Assembly: GCA_036720245.1 (NCBI GenBank) | Contig: DAIMNI010000085.1 | Location: 1-7,552 of the forward strand | Direction of reading: 5' to 3' | Length of the DNA stretch: 7,552 nt | Source: JAAZMA01 sp036720245 | GTDB taxonomy: Bacteria > Bacillota > Clostridia > Tissierellales > Tepidimicrobiaceae | Part shown: positions 1-7,552 of the stretch, piece by piece | Numbering within the stretch: the stretch's first letter is position 1 | Layout of the letters: the number at the start of each line of letters is the position of its first letter | Notes under the pieces: generated by a model | The model's input: the letters and a program-made list of their open reading frames with translations, nothing else | Told to the model about the DNA's origin: nothing | Databases searched by the model: none | Translations under genes and position numbers: made by a program

Positions 1-4
1 CTAT

Positions 5-3000
5 TTATTCTTTCACCTGGAGCATCTCAAGTGGTTTTTTCTTGTTTACCCTTCCCTATAGCCAGTATTAAACCAACAATAGTTCCCAATAAATATCCCA
101 ATTAAAGTTAGGATAATATTTTCCATAAATAATGATTTTCTTACTTCCTTCTCTTTTACTCCTAAGACCCTTAAAATTGCAACATCTAGGGTTCTTCTTA
201 AAACCATTATAAAACTGAGTATACCTGCTATTACAATGGAGAGTATAAATGTTATTGGATATAAGACTTCAAGTAGGGATAGATTTTTTTCCAGTGGTTC
301 TATTACATTTGTTAGTTCCCCGTCCCATAGCCTTAATTCAAGTGGATAATCCCTAAAGGAATTATCTAAAACTATTTTTCTTAGTTCTTCTTTTCTTTCC
401 ATCAACTCCTTATTTTTCTCTGGTTTAAATTCAAGTTCAATTTTATTATAATAAACTTTTCTTTCAAGAATATTTAATACACTTATTGGATAGATAAATA
501 ATTCTTCATCATCCATTGTAGAATGTCCATAATAATCTTTGCTACTATCAACTCCCTGAAAATTTCCTATAATTGTGCCATAGGATTCTAATAATATTGG
601 TCGATTTTCTGAATTTGGTTTTAAAAATATTTTATCTCCTAATTCAAGATCAAAATGCTCCATTGCTTTATCAGATACTAACATAGAAAAGCCTTCTTTT
701 CCTTCTTCATCTGCAATAATTTGTTTATGACTCTTAGTATTATCACTAGTATAGATATAAGTCTTGTCTAAATCCTCTAATGAATAACCTTCCATAAAAT
801 TTAATTCCGTAAGCTGTATAATTCCATCAGGACTATTTAGGCTTTTATTACTGGCATTTACTACAAACTTTGGGTCATCTGTTATAAAATGAACCTTATC
901 CTTTTCTCCAATCTCATATTTTGATATAGTCCCATCCCTATTTATATATAATTCATCATAAATCATTAGTGCTATGGACTCATAATCTTCAACTAATTCT
1001 GTTTCCATTAAATCATCTATGTTTTTTCTATCTATTAAACCTGTTCCTTCCTTTGTAGTTCCAGACTTCGCCACTATATCTCCTGTTATAATATAGTCTT
1101 TATAGGCTTTTTCTATAAGTTCATTATTTTTAATATTTAAGTAATTCATCCATAGTAATGAAAAGGTAAATATTCCAGCCAATACTATTAAAAGCATGGA
1201 AGTTACTTTGGAGCGTAGGGTATGATTTAATGAAAATCTTTTTAATGCTTTTTGACTGTTTTTTGTTAATATCTGTTTATCTTCCTTTATATGCTGTTTT
1301 TTATTATTTTCTGATTGCTTGGTATATGTTTCAGTTTCAGTTGATATAGTAGTGGCTTTAGCCATTTCATAACTTTCAACTTCCCCTTGTGCAACTTTTT
1401 TTCTTTTATTATCATTTATTAAGTCTATAACAGATGCATTTTTAAGTTGCTTAATTCTAATTAATAGCATTATCATAAATGGAATCATAGATAGAAGTAT
1501 AAATAAAACAAGGTGTTTTATATCCAATCCTGAATTAATAATCCTTTGTGATTCCCCAGCTAATTCTCCTAATAATTCTGCTGATTTTTCTATGGCATTT
1601 TTGTAGCCTATATAACCTCCAATTACTGATGCAATACTACCAAATATAATTAGTGTCTGTATTAAATGTTTTCCACTAACTTTAGCTGGGATTCCCAAAG
1701 CTCTTTCTATTGCATAATTAAGCTTGTGTCCATCTACATATACATACACTACAAATCCTTGTATTAGTATCAAAAGTATACTAAAAAGTAGCAAGCTTAT
1801 TGCTGTAGATCTTTTAATGGGTGCAGAAGTTTCTAAAAAGTTTTCTATATTATTTACTACAAAATTTATCTTATATCCTAATTCCTCTAATGATTCTTTA
1901 TACTTTTCTATAAAAGCTGATTCATCCTCTGGATTTTTTAAGACAAAACTATATAAATGAGGATATATAAAAGGTATTGGTTCATCTAATCCCCTAGTAT
2001 ATCTACCAAATTCTATAGGTATAGTACTTTCTGGAATATACATAGTATCGGAATAGGCTGTGGGATATACATTTGATTCAAATATACCTACTACTTCAAA
2101 TGATTTAGGTTCACTTGTATAATATGTCTTCCATTCTTTCTTGTCTTTTTCTGAAAACAAAGCACCACCATATTCAGAATCTCTCATTGTAATCTCAAGC
2201 TTATCTCCAATATTTATATCATACATTTCAGCTAAAAGCTCCTGTATTATGATTACATGATTTTGATTTTCATTGTCCTCATTATTAATCCAGCGCCCTT
2301 CAACAAGATAAAAATCATTTGAACCATCCTGGACTTCTAACATTGCTGTCATATCTTTAGTGCCTATAAGATCATAGGAAACTATATTTTCGTTGATGAA
2401 ATCTATTTCTTCCTTGATAATTTTAAACTGGGGATCATTCCAATCTATAGAGCCACTATCATCTAATTCTATATAAAGTGGTCCGCCTTCATAAAGAGGT
2501 TTAGCAAATGTTCCTGAACTAATAGTTCTCTCAAAAACTGCCCTAAAAATATATTTCTTTCCTGGTTCCAATTCAAACAGATCGTCTATTATATCATCAT
2601 TGATATATTCATACTTTTCTCCTGTTACTATAGAATGGGATAAAAAACCTATATGATGTTCCTGATCATATTTATACATAATGTCCCCTTCTATAAAATT
2701 TGGAACCCCTGCCAATATATCTGTAACCTTAACAGCTAATAATGAACCTTCATAAATATCTTCAGCCTGTTTAGATTTATATGCTTCCTTAATCTCTCCA
2801 ACAAATATAAGGTCAAGCGAATTTTCACCTGTAGATTGACCAAAAGAAGGAGTATTCCTTCTAGTTTTATATAGTCCGTCTATTACCCCTATAGTATTCC
2901 TTCTATTATCTTCAAAGTCTATCATTAGGTCTCCAGCGATAATTTCTTGAGCTTCTTTAACATCATAATTATCATTATTCCAAGTTATGGTCCCAACACT

Positions 3001-3156
3001 TCTATAATACCTACTAATATCGTTAATCTCTCTATTAATTATAAAAAATTGGCTAATGCTTGATATAAATAGATTTGATGCTATTAGTAGTATAATGAGA
3101 AGTAGTATTCCTTTTAAAGGTCGTCTAATATTGGATTTATGGATTGGGTTTTTCAT
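5..3156 (-). pseudogene. Second FtsX/MacB-type ABC permease, 3' end deleted and frameshifted
   Basis: This paralogue of the permease at 7135-3866 has the same layout: N-terminal TM, large extracellular domain, three TMs, charged cytoplasmic linker, TM, second extracellular domain, then a C-terminal FtsX domain. It reads without interruption for 1,036 residues from ATG 3156 and has the normal Gly at the site where the other copy has TGA. After LTLIGI (about residue 1021) it leaves the family sequence and ends in about 15 unrelated residues (FIGNYCWF...) at TAA 46-48. The lost ending is still recognisable in other frames: YLLGTIVGLILA in one, and PLEMLQVKE with its TAA at 5-7 in another. Relative to the other copy about 86 bp are missing near 85-100, and one base is gained in the six-T run at 35-40. 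The product would lack most of the last two TMs. It could still be made and insert, but is probably impaired. Confidence 0.85.
85..104 (-). other. Deletion junction in the second permease
   Basis: Aligning this stretch with the other copy, positions 81-90 match 3941-3950 (offset 3860) while 95-104 match 4041-4050 (offset 3946). About 86 bp are therefore missing here. In the intact copy a short shared word, CCAATTA, occurs at both ends of the missing segment (3960-3966 and 4044-4050), which suggests deletion between short direct repeats. Because 86 is not a multiple of three, the frame is lost. Confidence 0.75.
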
Positions 3157-3164
3157 GGGTATCA
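3092..3164 (-). repeat. Direct repeat copy A (permease 5' end)
   Basis: These 73 bases are identical to 7071-7143. They cover the start codon, the bases just upstream of it, and the first codons through much of TM1. They are the best-conserved part of the tandem permease duplication and a natural target for recombination that would remove the ATPase and one permease. Confidence 0.85.
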
Positions 3165-3166
3165 CT

Positions 3167-3172
3167 CTCCTT
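3167..3172 (-). promoter_or_regulatory. Ribosome binding site of the second permease
   Basis: AAGGAG on the minus strand lies ten bases before ATG 3156. An upstream in-frame TTG at 3180 would place this site inside the coding sequence. The product from ATG 3156 (MKNPIHKS) also matches the paralogue from its first residue, so ATG 3156 is the start. Confidence 0.8.
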
Positions 3173-3184
3173 GTCCCCAAGTTT

Positions 3185-3850
3185 CTATTTTACATTTTTA
3201 ATAGTTCCATCCTTTATTCTCCACACATGATCTGAGGCCTCTGCAATTTCCATATCGTGGGTTACTATAATAACGCAAAAACCTTCTTCATGGGCCAACT
3301 GCTTTAATATATCTATAATTCTATCACTATTTTCATCATCTAAATTTCCTGTAGGTTCATCGGCTAGAATTACCTTTGCTCCTGTGGCTAAGGTTCTGCC
3401 TATGGCTACCCTTTGTTGTTCACCTCCAGATAAATTAGATGGGTATCTGGACTGTTTGTCCCCATCTATTCCAATGGAATTTAATACTTCTTGTCCCTTT
3501 TCTATGGCTTCTTCTTTAGGTATTCCCTTATATTCCATGGGAAAGCTTACATTTTCTAAAGCTGTTAGTAGAGGAAATAGTTGAAATGCTTGAAATATCA
3601 TGGATACATTGTCCCTACGATATTCATCTAAATCCATATCCTTTAAATCCTTTCCATTGAGGAAAATACTTCCCTCAGTTGGTTCATCTAGTCCTGCCAT
3701 AATGGATAGTAAAGTAGTTTTCCCACTACCTGAAGGACCTACTATTGCATTTAATTTCCCCTCTTCAAATGTACAATTTATATCCTTTAATACATCCTTG
3801 TCTGCACCTTTGTATCTATAATATATATTCTCCAATTCTAATCTTGCCAT
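3185..3850 (-). CDS. ABC transporter ATP-binding protein, LolD/MacB family
   Basis: This 221-residue cytoplasmic ATPase should power the flanking FtsX-type permeases. All nucleotide-binding motifs are present: Walker A GPSGSGKT at 38-45, Q-loop Gln 87 in IFQAFQLFP, signature LSGGEQQRV at 140-148, Walker B VILADEP at 160-166 with catalytic Glu 165, D-loop GNLDDEN, and H-loop His 198 in VTHD. The length and the GEQQRVAIGR and ADEPTGNLD wording are typical of the LolD/MacB/SalX group that pairs with FtsX-domain permeases. The ATG at 3850 has a strong ribosome binding site and lies 15 bases after the first permease's stop. The gene ends in TAG, and the second permease ATG follows after 28 bases. 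The order permease-ATPase-permease suggests one ATPase dimer serving two paralogous permeases. No damage is visible. The substrate is not readable from this protein; the upstream Cys-rich peptide is the obvious candidate. Confidence 0.95.
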   Translation of the reverse strand: MARLELENIYYRYKGADKDVLKDINCTFEEGKLNAIVGPSGSGKTTLLSIMAGLDEPTEGSIFLNGKDLKDMDLDEYRRDNVSMIFQAFQLFPLLTALENVSFPMEYKGIPKEEAIEKGQEVLNSIGIDGDKQSRYPSNLSGGEQQRVAIGRTLATGAKVILADEPTGNLDDENSDRIIDILKQLAHEEGFCVIIVTHDMEIAEASDHVWRIKDGTIKNVK

Positions 3851-3857
3851 ATAGATT

Positions 3858-3865
3858 CCCTCCCC
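3858..3865 (-). promoter_or_regulatory. Ribosome binding site of the ABC ATPase, abutting the permease stop
   Basis: The minus strand reads TAAGGGGAGGG: the permease stop TAA runs straight into the Shine-Dalgarno sequence, seven bases before the ATPase ATG. This arrangement suggests translational coupling of permease and ATPase. Confidence 0.75.
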
Positions 3866-6800
3866 TTATTCTTTTACTTGTAGCATTTCTAGTGGCTTTT
3901 TATTAGTAACTTTCCATATGCTAAGTATTAGACCTATTATGGTCCCCAATAAATACCCACCAATTATATTTGCATATTTAACTAAAGGAATAGAATATGA
4001 GCTTGAAGTAATTATTATCATAATAATAGTAGCTATAATTATCCCAATTAAAGTTAGGATAATATTTTCCATAAATAAGGATTTTCTTACTTCCTTCTCT
4101 TTTACTCCTAAAACCCTTAAAATTGCCACATCTAGTGTCCTTCTTAAAACCATTATAAAACTAAGTATGCCTGCTATTATAATGGAAAGTATAAATGTTA
4201 TGGGATATAGGACTTCAAGAAGTGATAGGTTCTTTTCTAATGGTTCTATTACATTGGTTAGTTCTCCATCCCATAGTCTTAATTCAGTTGGAAATTCATT
4301 AAATGGATTATTAGCAACTATTTTTCTAAGTTCATCTTTTCGCTCCATTAGCTCTTTGTTTTTTTCGGGATTAAATTCAAACTCTAATTTATTATAATAA
4401 AGTTCTTCTTCGATAGCTTCTAGTGCACTTATTGGATAGATAAACAAACTAAAATCTTGCTGAATTAGAGGATATCCGTAAAAATCTTTTCCCATGTCGA
4501 TTTCTTTAAATGTTCCTACAATTGTTCCATAGGATTTTATTGATAAATTTCTGACCTTTGGATTTGGTTCTAAAAATATTTTATCTCCTAATTCAAGGTC
4601 AAAATGCTCCATTGCTTTATTAGATGCCAGTACTGGAAAACCTTCCTCCCCTTTTTCATCTATAATAATTGGATCATGTATATTGGAATAATCTCCAATA
4701 TATTCCCTGTCAAAATCATTTAATGAATAATCTTCCATAAAATCTAACTCAGTAAATGCCATATCCGTATCATCACTGCTATAGTTTTTATTATTTGCAT
4801 ATACTACAAATGTGGGCCTTCTCGTAAAAAAATGAATAGTATCTTTTTCTCCTGTTTCATATTTTCTTACTACTCCATCTCTTTTTATATATAACTCCTT
4901 ATAATACATTTCTACTATAGCTACATAATCTTGAACTAGTCCTGTATTAAATAGATTTTCTATATGTTTGCCGTTAATAGGACCTGCTTCTACCCAAGAA
5001 CTTTCATCATCTTTTGTTATTATATCTGCTGTAATTGCATTTTCTTTATAAACCTTATCAATAAGATCATTATTCTTAATGTTTAGGTAATTCATCCATA
5101 ATAGTGAAAAAGTAAATGTTATAGCTAATATTACAAGAAGTATTGAAGTAAATTTGGAACGCAAAGTATGATTTAGTGAAAATATTTTTAAAGACTTTTT
5201 ACTATTCTTTATTACTATATGTTTATTATCTTCCATAGTTCTTTTTTCATTATTCATTGTTTCTTTAACTTTTTTCATAACTTCTGTATGAACTTTTTCC
5301 TCATAGGCTAGTTCTGTTGATATAGTAGTAGCTTTAGCTACCTCAAAGCTTTCATCTTGAGCTTCTTCTTGCAATATCTTCTTCTTATTATTATTGATTA
5401 ATTCTATAACAGATGAATTTTTAAGTTGTCTAACCCTGATTAATAACATCGCTATAAAAGGGATTATAGATATAAGAGTAAATAAAATAAAGTATTTAAT
5501 ATCTAATCCTGAATTAATAGTCCTTTCAGTAGTCTCAACTAAATCTGCTAATAATTTTACTGATTTCTCCATAGCATTTTTATAGCCCATGTAGCCTCAA
5601 ATCATTGATACAATGCTACCAGATATAATTAAAGGCAATATTAAATGTCTACCACTAACTTTAGCTGGGATTCCTAAAGACCTTTCTATTGCATAATTAA
5701 GCTTATGTCCATCAGTATATGTATAAATTATAAAACTCTGTATCAATACCAAAAGTATGCTAAACAATACAAAGCTTATTGTAGCAGATCTTTTAATTGG
5801 TTTTGAAGCACCTAAAAAGCCCTCTGCATTGTTTATTACAAATTTTAATTCGTATCCTAGTTCTTCTAAAGGGCTTTTATACTTTTTAACAAATTCTAAT
5901 TCATCATTTGCGTTTTTTAAAACAAAGCTATATAAATGGGGATAAATAAAAGGTATTGGCTCATCTAATCCTTTAGTATATCTACCAAGTTCTATAGGTA
6001 TGGTGCTTTCTGGAACATACATATTTCTGAATAAGGAATATGGCCTAACATTTGATTCAAAAATACCTACTACCTCAAAGGATATAGGCTCACTAGTATG
6101 ATAAGTTCTCCATTTTTTATGGTCCTTCTCCGATGCTAAAACTTCACCATATTCAGAATCCCTCATCTTTATTTCAAGCCTATCTCCAATATTAATTTCA
6201 TGCATATTTGCAATGGTCTCATGTATTACCACTACATGATTTTGATTTTCATTGTCCTCATTGTTAATCCATCGTCCTTCTACAAGATAGTAATCTTTTG
6301 TGCTATCTTGAGTTTCTGGAATTAATGTCATATCCTTGGTACCTCTAAGGTTATATGAGATTATATTTTCATTGATAAAATCAATATCCTCCCTAATGAT
6401 ACTAAACTCTGGATTATTCCAATCTATTAAACCATTATCATCTAATTCTATATAAAGTGGACCTCCCTCATAAAGGGGTTTTATAAAAGAACCTTCATTG
6501 AATTGTTCTTCTATAAATGTTCTAAATAAATATTTTTTCCCTGGTTCTAGCTCAAATAATTCATCTATTATATCATCATTTATATACTCATTTTTTTCTC
6601 CTGTTGTTAGAGAGTGAGACATAAAGGATATATGATGTTCCTTATTATAAAAATATGATGAATCTCCTTCTATAAAATCAGGAATTCCTGCTAGAATCTC
6701 ATTGACATTAGTAACTAATATTGATCCTTGATATATATTATCAGCACTTCGAGATTTATATGCATTGCTAATCCCTCCAATAAATATAAGTTCCTCTAAA

Positions 6801-7135
6801 TATGCACCTTCGAATAAAGCCCTAGTACGTGAATGTCTTTCCATACTATATAATCCATCTATAGTCCCTACAGTATACCTTATGCCATTTTCAAAATCTA
6901 CCATTGAATCCTTGGTGATAATTTCCTGAGCCTCCTTAATATTATAATTACCATCACTTGTAATTATTGTTCCAATACTTCTATAATACTTACCAATATT
7001 ATCTATCTCCCTATTAATTATAAAAAATTGGCTAATACTTGATATAAATAGATTTGAAGCAACTAGTAGCATAATGAGAAGTAGTATTCCTTTTAAAGGT
7101 CGTCTAATATTGGATTTATGGATTGGGTTTTTCAT
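3866..7135 (-). pseudogene. FtsX/MacB-type ABC transporter permease, interrupted by an in-frame TGA
   Basis: The frame is continuous over 1,090 codons from ATG 7135 to TAA 3866-3868, apart from one TGA at 5597-5599 (codon 513). At this place the paralogue at 3156-5 has GGA (Gly) in VIGGYIGYKN. The layout is that of a double FtsX permease: TM1 about 14-40, a large extracellular domain about 44-445, TMs about 452-473, 497-520 and 547-567, and a charged cytoplasmic linker about 568-660. A further TM (about 662-683), a second extracellular domain, and three C-terminal TMs (about 978-1000, 1024-1043, 1054-1074) follow. The stop falls in the second TM of the first FtsX domain. It could give a 512-residue N-terminal half and, by restart at ATG 5590, a 574-residue C-terminal half. 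The partner ATPase follows after 15 bases. The family role is substrate extrusion or antimicrobial-peptide resistance; acting on the upstream Cys-rich peptide is inferred. A sequencing error or suppression is possible. Confidence 0.85.
5588..5599 (-). other. Nonsense codon with possible translational restart site
   Basis: The minus strand reads TGAGGCTACATG. The stop TGA overlaps a GAGG Shine-Dalgarno-like core, four bases upstream of an in-frame ATG at 5590. A ribosome stopping here could reinitiate and make the C-terminal half (574 residues). The uninterrupted version would read GGAGGCTACATG, so the restart signal was probably already in the coding sequence and was not newly created. Confidence 0.4.
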
Positions 7136-7143
7136 GGGTATCA
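7071..7143 (-). repeat. Direct repeat copy B (permease 5' end)
   Basis: This is the partner of the 73-base identical repeat at 3092-3164, in the same orientation and 3,979 bases away. It covers the start and N-terminal TM codons of the first permease. Confidence 0.85.
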
Positions 7144-7144
7144 A

Positions 7145-7151
7145 CCTCCTT
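7145..7151 (-). promoter_or_regulatory. Ribosome binding site of the first permease
   Basis: AAGGAGG on the minus strand lies nine bases before the ATG at 7135. It decides the start: a longer reading from TTG at 7144 would begin directly against this site and add only Met-Ile-Pro, so ATG 7135 (MKNPIHKS) is preferred. Confidence 0.85.
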
Positions 7152-7203
7152 CTTTCAGCTACAAATATTTAATGTTATCCATTAATTAACTGATTTTTAT
7201 TAA

Positions 7204-7240
7204 TAGTGTGCCTAGGTAGTTTTACTACCTAGGCACACTA
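7204..7240 (-). terminator. Perfect long hairpin between peptide gene and transporter (partial terminator or RNA-stabilising element)
   Basis: The arms TAGTGTGCCTAGGTAGT (7204-7220) and its exact complement (7224-7240) give a 17-bp perfect stem with a 3-base loop, or 16 bp with a 5-base loop. It starts 21 bases after the peptide stop codon and ends 68 bases before the permease ATG. On the transcribed minus strand the stem is followed by TTAATAAAAATC, a poor U-tract, so it is not a textbook intrinsic terminator in either direction. In many precursor-peptide operons such a hairpin allows partial read-through, so that the first gene's RNA outnumbers the downstream mRNA. That role is inferred here. 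A DNA operator for a dimeric regulator is a less likely alternative. Confidence 0.7.
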
Positions 7241-7261
7241 AGTTGTACGCCCTAGCAACAG

Positions 7262-7477
7262 TTACCCTCTATAAAATACGTTTTGTGAAGAATAATATTC
7301 CATATTATCCCTCATATCTACCCTACTAATGTTGTGTTTTGATGAAGAAATTGATTCAAATGGTAATCCACCAGAATCGCATCTACAGGTGCATGTACAA
7401 GTGCATATTGACCAAGCACAAACACATGATGCATAAGATTCTATAGTGTTGAATCTTTTAGCTTTGCGAAGCTTCAT
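7262..7477 (-). CDS. Cys-rich putative bacteriocin/RiPP precursor peptide (71 aa)
   Basis: The 71-residue product has a short basic leader-like start (MKLRKAKR), then NTIESYAS, then a core with Cys at residues 18, 20, 25, 27, 29, 31 and 33 (CVC, four residues, CTCTCTCRC). A Gly-Gly at 36-37 follows, then a polar tail of about 34 residues rich in Ser, Asn, Tyr and Arg and free of Cys. There is no hydrophobic signal peptide. The basic KLxK start, the (V/I)E(S/A)Y motif just before a run of alternating Cys, and the small size resemble what I recall of the clostridial CLI_3235-class putative bacteriocin precursors; this is from memory and unchecked. The ATG at 7477 has an excellent AAGGAGGG site six bases upstream, and the stop is TAA. 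It is the first gene of an apparent operon with an FtsX-type ABC transporter, which fits a secreted peptide. Alternatives are a metal-binding peptide, disfavoured by the operon context, or a peptide pheromone. Confidence 0.75.
   Translation of the reverse strand: MKLRKAKRFNTIESYASCVCAWSICTCTCTCRCDSGGLPFESISSSKHNISRVDMRDNMEYYSSQNVFYRG
7379..7405 (-). repeat. Hexanucleotide repeat encoding the Cys-Thr core
   Basis: Codons 25-30 read TGCACT, TGTACA and TGCACC, which is three copies of a TGYACN unit encoding Cys-Thr. TGTAGA (Cys-Arg) and a final TGC (Cys) follow. The repeat underlies the CTCTCTCRC core of the peptide. Wobble positions differ between copies, so the repeat is not a fresh slippage product, but gain or loss of a unit would stay in frame and change the Cys count by one. 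Confidence 0.6.
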
Positions 7478-7482
7478 GGTAT

Positions 7483-7490
7483 CCCTCCTT
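7483..7490 (-). promoter_or_regulatory. Ribosome binding site of the Cys-rich peptide gene
   Basis: The minus strand reads AAGGAGGG, ending six bases before the ATG at 7477. It is a near-perfect Shine-Dalgarno sequence and fixes the start codon. Its strength fits a highly translated precursor peptide. Confidence 0.85.
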
Positions 7491-7552
7491 CCTTTTCATA
7501 CACCCTATCCATAATCTAATGTCAATTACCTAAGGAAAGTATAGAGAGTATA
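7491..7552 (-). promoter_or_regulatory. Probable promoter/leader region of the peptide operon
   Basis: No gene is visible between the peptide gene and the window edge, so the operon promoter should lie here or just beyond. Two TATACT hexamers, each one mismatch from TATAAT, occur on the minus strand at 7547-7552 and 7538-7543; their -35 boxes would lie outside the window. A perfect TTGACA is present at 7520-7525, but the best -10 downstream of it (TATGAA, 7495-7500) is 19 bases away and would start the RNA inside the ribosome binding site. The exact promoter cannot be assigned. Confidence 0.25.

Noticed and set aside
1724..1960. Plus-strand open frames inside the permeases and ATPase (also 3384-3584, 3600-3821, 3918-4397, 5394-5585, 5757-5945)
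   Set aside because: They lie antisense to conserved coding sequence, are low-complexity mirror translations, and lack convincing ribosome binding sites or recognisable domains.
3157..3180. TTG start giving an N-terminal MGTRRVIP extension on the second permease
   Set aside because: The extension would be translated from the ribosome binding site itself, and homology to the other copy is meaningful from MKNPIHKS. The upstream identity reflects the repeat, which includes non-coding bases.
5597..5599. UGA read as Gly, as in the SR1/Gracilibacteria genetic code
   Set aside because: It would fit the Gly position, but it is the only in-frame TGA in more than 7 kb of coding sequence, and Gly is otherwise written with GGN. 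A reassigned code would show many. The strong Shine-Dalgarno sites and gene content also point to a Firmicute.
5597..5599. Selenocysteine codon
   Set aside because: The paralogue has Gly inside a membrane segment, there is no redox motif, and no obvious SECIS-like hairpin follows directly.
7152..7203. A separate promoter for the transporter genes downstream of the hairpin
   Set aside because: The stretch is AT-rich and holds many TATA-like words, but I see no -35/-10 pair with good spacing.
7262..7477. Metallothionein
   Set aside because: The Cys count and spacing would allow metal binding. The basic leader-like start, the long Cys-free tail and the transporter operon fit a secreted precursor peptide better.
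7495..7525. TTGACA (7520-7525) with TATGAA (7495-7500) as the operon promoter
   Set aside because: The spacing is 19 bases, and transcription would begin inside the Shine-Dalgarno sequence of the peptide gene, so this pair is unlikely to be the functional promoter.

Overview
The window is AT-rich and every supported gene reads on the minus strand. Strong AAGGAGG-type ribosome binding sites, short intergenic gaps and Lys/Ile/Asn-rich proteins suggest a low-GC Firmicute, most likely a Clostridia or Tissierellia-type anaerobe. No rRNA, tRNA, CRISPR, transposase or phage gene is visible.

In the direction of transcription (right to left) the window holds five parts. (1) Positions 7477-7262 encode a 71-residue peptide with a basic N-terminus and seven Cys packed as CxCx4CxCxCxCxC, which looks like the precursor of a ribosomally made, Cys-rich clostridial bacteriocin-type peptide. 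(2) Positions 7240-7204 form a perfect long hairpin just downstream, with only a weak T-rich tail. (3) Positions 7135-3866 hold a large FtsX/MacB-type ABC permease of 1,090 codons, interrupted by one in-frame TGA at codon 513. (4) Positions 3850-3185 encode an intact LolD/MacB-type ABC ATPase of 221 residues. (5) Positions 3156-5 hold a second, paralogous permease whose 3' end carries a deletion of about 86 bp and a separate one-base homopolymer frameshift.

The layout reads as one operon: a small peptide followed by a dedicated permease-ATPase-permease transporter, probably for export of the peptide or for self-protection. The two permeases are tandem paralogues flanking the ATPase. Their membrane-proximal ends are almost identical, while their extracellular domains have diverged, which suggests a heterodimer. 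No modification enzyme (radical SAM, lanthionine synthetase, YcaO) or C39 peptidase lies in the window, so any such enzyme must lie outside it.

The most notable feature is that both permeases are damaged in different ways while the ATPase and peptide gene look intact. Either the transporter is decaying, or the parts still work as split or truncated proteins, or the assembly has errors. The hairpin between precursor and transporter is the other notable element. It is well placed to make the peptide mRNA more abundant than the transporter mRNA.
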